In this document: positions 61,958 to 64,000 of the stretch, one piece after another | Position numbering within the stretch: position 1 is the first letter of the stretch | Layout: every line of letters starts with the position of its first letter | DNA from: Candidatus Omnitrophota bacterium | GTDB taxonomy: Bacteria; Omnitrophota; Gorgyraeia; 2-02-FULL-51-18 | NCBI GenBank assembly: GCA_022072175.1 | Contig: JAJVIE010000013.1 | Location: 27,930-91,929, forward strand | Reading direction: 5' to 3' | DNA: 64,000 nucleotides | Program-made: the position numbers and the translations under genes | Notes under the pieces: model-generated | What the model saw: only the letters and a program-made list of their open reading frames with translations | What the model was told of the DNA's origin: nothing | Database searches by the model: none

Positions 61958-63883
61958 CTACTTCTCGATCTCCCAGATGGTCTTGTAGGCGCCGGTCTTT
62001 TCGGCGTAGGCGATGAAGTCCCGGTAGAACGGCAGGGACGACAGCGTGGAGCTGTCGCCGATCACCACGAGCTTACGCCGCGCGCGCGTCATCGCGACGT
62101 TCATGCGCCGGGTGTCGTTGAGGAATCCCATCTCGCCCAGCATGTTGGAGCGCACGAGAGAGACGATGACGAGCTCCTTCTCGCGGCCTTGAAATCCGTC
62201 CACGCTGTCGATCTCGACGGCCGGATCGGGAGACTTGCTGGCCAGCAGGCGCACTTGAGCGCTGTACGGCGCGATGACCGCGATGCCCGAGGCGGGCACG
62301 CCCGCCGCCAGATATCGGCGCAGCTGATCGAGCACGACCTCGGCCTCCTCGGGATTGTAGCGGCTTTCACTGCCTTCCTCGAGGCGTTCCTCATAACCCT
62401 TGCCCGCCGTGTCGATGTAGAGGAGCGGCTCCGAGGTCTCGGGCGTGCGTTGGACCCCGGACAGATCGGCGAGCGTGTGCTCGGCCACGCTTTCGTCGGC
62501 CACGAGCGCTCCGCCGTAGAACTTGCCCGACGAGAACCCCATGATCGCCCGGTGCATGCGGTACTGACGCACGAGCAGGACCTTGTAGCGCTCGGGCAGG
62601 ACCGCGTGATAGCGCTCGAAGAGCGTCACGCCCAGTCCACGCTCCTCCGCCTCCTTGGAACGTACGGTCGGCGGCAGTTGATAGTGGTCCCCGGCCATCA
62701 CCACACGCTCGGCCCTCTGTAGAGGTACCCAGGACAACGGCTCGGTGGCCTGTGAGGCCTCGTCGAACACCACCAGGTCGAATTGCCTCTCGCGGATGGA
62801 GCGGTCCTGGATGCTCGAGGGCGTGCCCACGAAGACCTCGGTGCCGCGGATCACCTGCTGATAGATCTCCTTGCGCAGGCGCTTGATGTCTGTCTTGAGG
62901 TCCTGCACACGGTAGCGCAGCTCACGCTCGGCGTCGGGGCCGGGCGAGCGGCGGTCGCGATAACGCTCCCCTCTGTTCTGCAGACGGTCGAGCTCGGCTT
63001 CGTTGGCGCTGACCTGGGCCGCGTACGGATGCAGAGCGAGCTTGAAGTCCAGCGTGTGTTCGCGCAGCGATTCGGTGATGCGCGCCGGATGGCCCAGACG
63101 AAGAGCGTTGATGCCCTTGTCCACCAGACGCTCGAGGATGTTGTCGCAGGCGGTGTTGGACGGGGCCGTGACGAACACGGACTTCTCCTCCTTGACCGCC
63201 TGACGGATGATCTCGAGGAGCGCCGTGGTCTTGCCGGTGCCCGGAGGTCCGTGCACCAAGAGCACGTCGCGCGCGGCATAGTACCGGCGCACGGACTCCT
63301 GCTGGGCCTCGTTGAGGCCGGGGTCATAGAAGACGGGTATTTCGGTGGAGTCGGACTCGCGGGCGGCTTTGACCCCGAGCGAGATGTCCCTCAGCCACGC
63401 CAGACGCGTGTTGGCCGTCTGCATCACCGACTCGAGCGCCTCGAGCATGCGCTTGTAGGTGACGCGGTTGACGGACTTGTGCAGTTGGTAGGTGCCGTCG
63501 TTGTCCACCCAGTCCGGCAGGACCTGATGGAACGCCACCGTCAGCGTCGAGGGGGTCTTCTCGTAGACGGTGCCCGAGGGGTACTCATCGCCTCTCCAGC
63601 CCTCGCGGAGCAGGGTGACGATATCCCCCGCCTCGAGCGAGAAGAGCGGGAAATCCCTGCGCCCGGGCAGGGCGAACGTCGCCAGGATGTGCTCGGCCGG
63701 ACTGTAGTGGTGTTCGACCAGTTCCAGACCGAGCAGGGCCTTACCCCGGAGCTGACGCTCCTTGGGGGTCAGGTCGAGGAACTCCTTGCGGACCTGTTCG
63801 TTCTCCTCGTCCTCCTCCAGACGGACGAGCTGCTTCAGATGACGGAAATGTCCGAGTCCGTCCCTATCGTCCGCCGTGGGCAT
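61958..63883 (-). CDS. Upf1-like superfamily 1B DNA/RNA helicase
   Basis: A 641-aa helicase: Walker A LVHGPPGTGKTTALLEII, Walker B VVFDEASQATEPLSW, motif III GDHYQLPPTVRS, motif IV LLVRQYRMHRAIMGF, motif V EIDSVDGFQGREKELVIVSLVRSN, motif VI NVAMTRARRKLVVIGD. An N-terminal beta domain (VEHHYSPAEHILATFALPGR) precedes it, as in IGHMBP2-type proteins. Function likely in nucleic-acid unwinding; biology unknown. Complete. Confidence 0.9.
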   Translation of the reverse strand: MPTADDRDGLGHFRHLKQLVRLEEDEENEQVRKEFLDLTPKERQLRGKALLGLELVEHHYSPAEHILATFALPGRRDFPLFSLEAGDIVTLLREGWRGDEYPSGTVYEKTPSTLTVAFHQVLPDWVDNDGTYQLHKSVNRVTYKRMLEALESVMQTANTRLAWLRDISLGVKAARESDSTEIPVFYDPGLNEAQQESVRRYYAARDVLLVHGPPGTGKTTALLEIIRQAVKEEKSVFVTAPSNTACDNILERLVDKGINALRLGHPARITESLREHTLDFKLALHPYAAQVSANEAELDRLQNRGERYRDRRSPGPDAERELRYRVQDLKTDIKRLRKEIYQQVIRGTEVFVGTPSSIQDRSIRERQFDLVVFDEASQATEPLSWVPLQRAERVVMAGDHYQLPPTVRSKEAEERGLGVTLFERYHAVLPERYKVLLVRQYRMHRAIMGFSSGKFYGGALVADESVAEHTLADLSGVQRTPETSEPLLYIDTAGKGYEERLEEGSESRYNPEEAEVVLDQLRRYLAAGVPASGIAVIAPYSAQVRLLASKSPDPAVEIDSVDGFQGREKELVIVSLVRSNMLGEMGFLNDTRRMNVAMTRARRKLVVIGDSSTLSSLPFYRDFIAYAEKTGAYKTIWEIEK

Positions 63884-63919
63884 CCGGTCAGGACGGGCGG
63901 ATCGCTCCGCCCGGCAAGA

Positions 63920-64000
63920 CTAGTCCTGCTGTTCCTGGGACGGGAAGTTGCGGTGTTCCCGCTGCTGGCCGGGACGGAAATCCCCGCCGCCGCGGTTGTC
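63920..64000 (-). CDS. C-terminal end of a Gly/Arg/Gln-rich protein (partial)
   Basis: The window edge cuts this minus-strand gene; the last 26 residues are rich in Gly, Arg, Gln and Asn (GGGDFRPGQQREHRNFP) before the stop at 63920-63922. Such tails are common in RNA-binding proteins, for example cold-shock RNA helicases, but the body of the gene is outside. Confidence 0.5.
   Translation of the reverse strand, partial: DNRGGGDFRPGQQREHRNFPSQEQQD

Overview
The window looks like the chromosome of a Gram-negative, respiring bacterium of high GC content (about 58-68% in the lines I counted). It has a TonB-dependent receptor, many exported c-type cytochromes, a Tat system, a complete F1Fo ATP synthase operon and an OxyR peroxide-defence locus. 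I cannot name the phylum. The gene mix resembles uncultured lineages such as Omnitrophota, Nitrospirota or NC10, but that is a guess.

Layout. 0-5.2 kb: the end of an acyl-CoA-synthetase/GNAT fusion, a diheme peroxidase divergent from a secreted glycosidase with calcium loops, and an ECF sigma/anti-sigma pair behind a repetitive charged exported protein. 5.2-10.2 kb: SGNH esterase, FIST sensor protein, BolA, CstA, an orphan receiver and a YgfZ-like protein. 10.27-10.71 kb: a gene-free inverted-repeat element. 10.7-25 kb: mostly housekeeping and stress genes (MEMO-AMMECR1, HIT, a spermidine-synthase-like protein, histidine kinase, ferritin, CBS, glutathione peroxidase, DMT transporter, MgtE, beta-carbonic anhydrase-like, TerC, HtpX, LysR). 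25-31 kb: a PepSY/TonB receptor pair, then dps-ahpD-ahpC divergent from oxyR. 31-37 kb: TamB-like protein, a chalcone-isomerase-like protein, a response regulator and a MASE1/CHASE histidine kinase. 37.1-37.9 kb: a lower-GC RAYT transposase between paired palindromes. 38.0-45.5 kb: tRNA-Asp and the atp operon. 45.5-46.7 kb: an exported Hsp20-like protein and pyrE.

46.8-61.5 kb is the most unusual part: one co-directional, tightly packed run of 14 genes. From 5' to 3' (minus strand) it encodes a ketosynthase, a DGC-type Cys protein, a FabK/nitronate-monooxygenase-like protein, a chorismate-synthase homologue lacking a conserved core segment, an unknown protein with an SDMVDPCF motif, a diheme/EB_dh cytochrome, an NXR/NarG-type molybdenum subunit, a 104-aa unknown protein, the iron-sulfur subunit, a TorD-like chaperone, a second SDM-DPCF protein, a ferredoxin, TatA and TatC. 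A perfect TGTGA-N6-TCACA box lies upstream at a class-I activator distance. I read this as a periplasmic nitrite/nitrate-type oxidoreductase together with its assembly and export factors, joined to a four-gene module that may make an unidentified lipid, polyketide or quinone-like product. The link between the two halves is inference. Sequences related to the 10.3-kb repeat element lie at both ends of this run.

Two genome-wide habits are visible. Several single genes have a -10 hexamer ending only 6-10 nt before the start codon and no Shine-Dalgarno, which suggests leaderless mRNAs, whereas genes inside operons usually have strong GGAGG sites. Start-stop overlaps of 4 nt (ATGA/GTGA) are common. 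The window ends with a Upf1-like helicase and the last codons of a Gly/Arg/Gln-rich protein.
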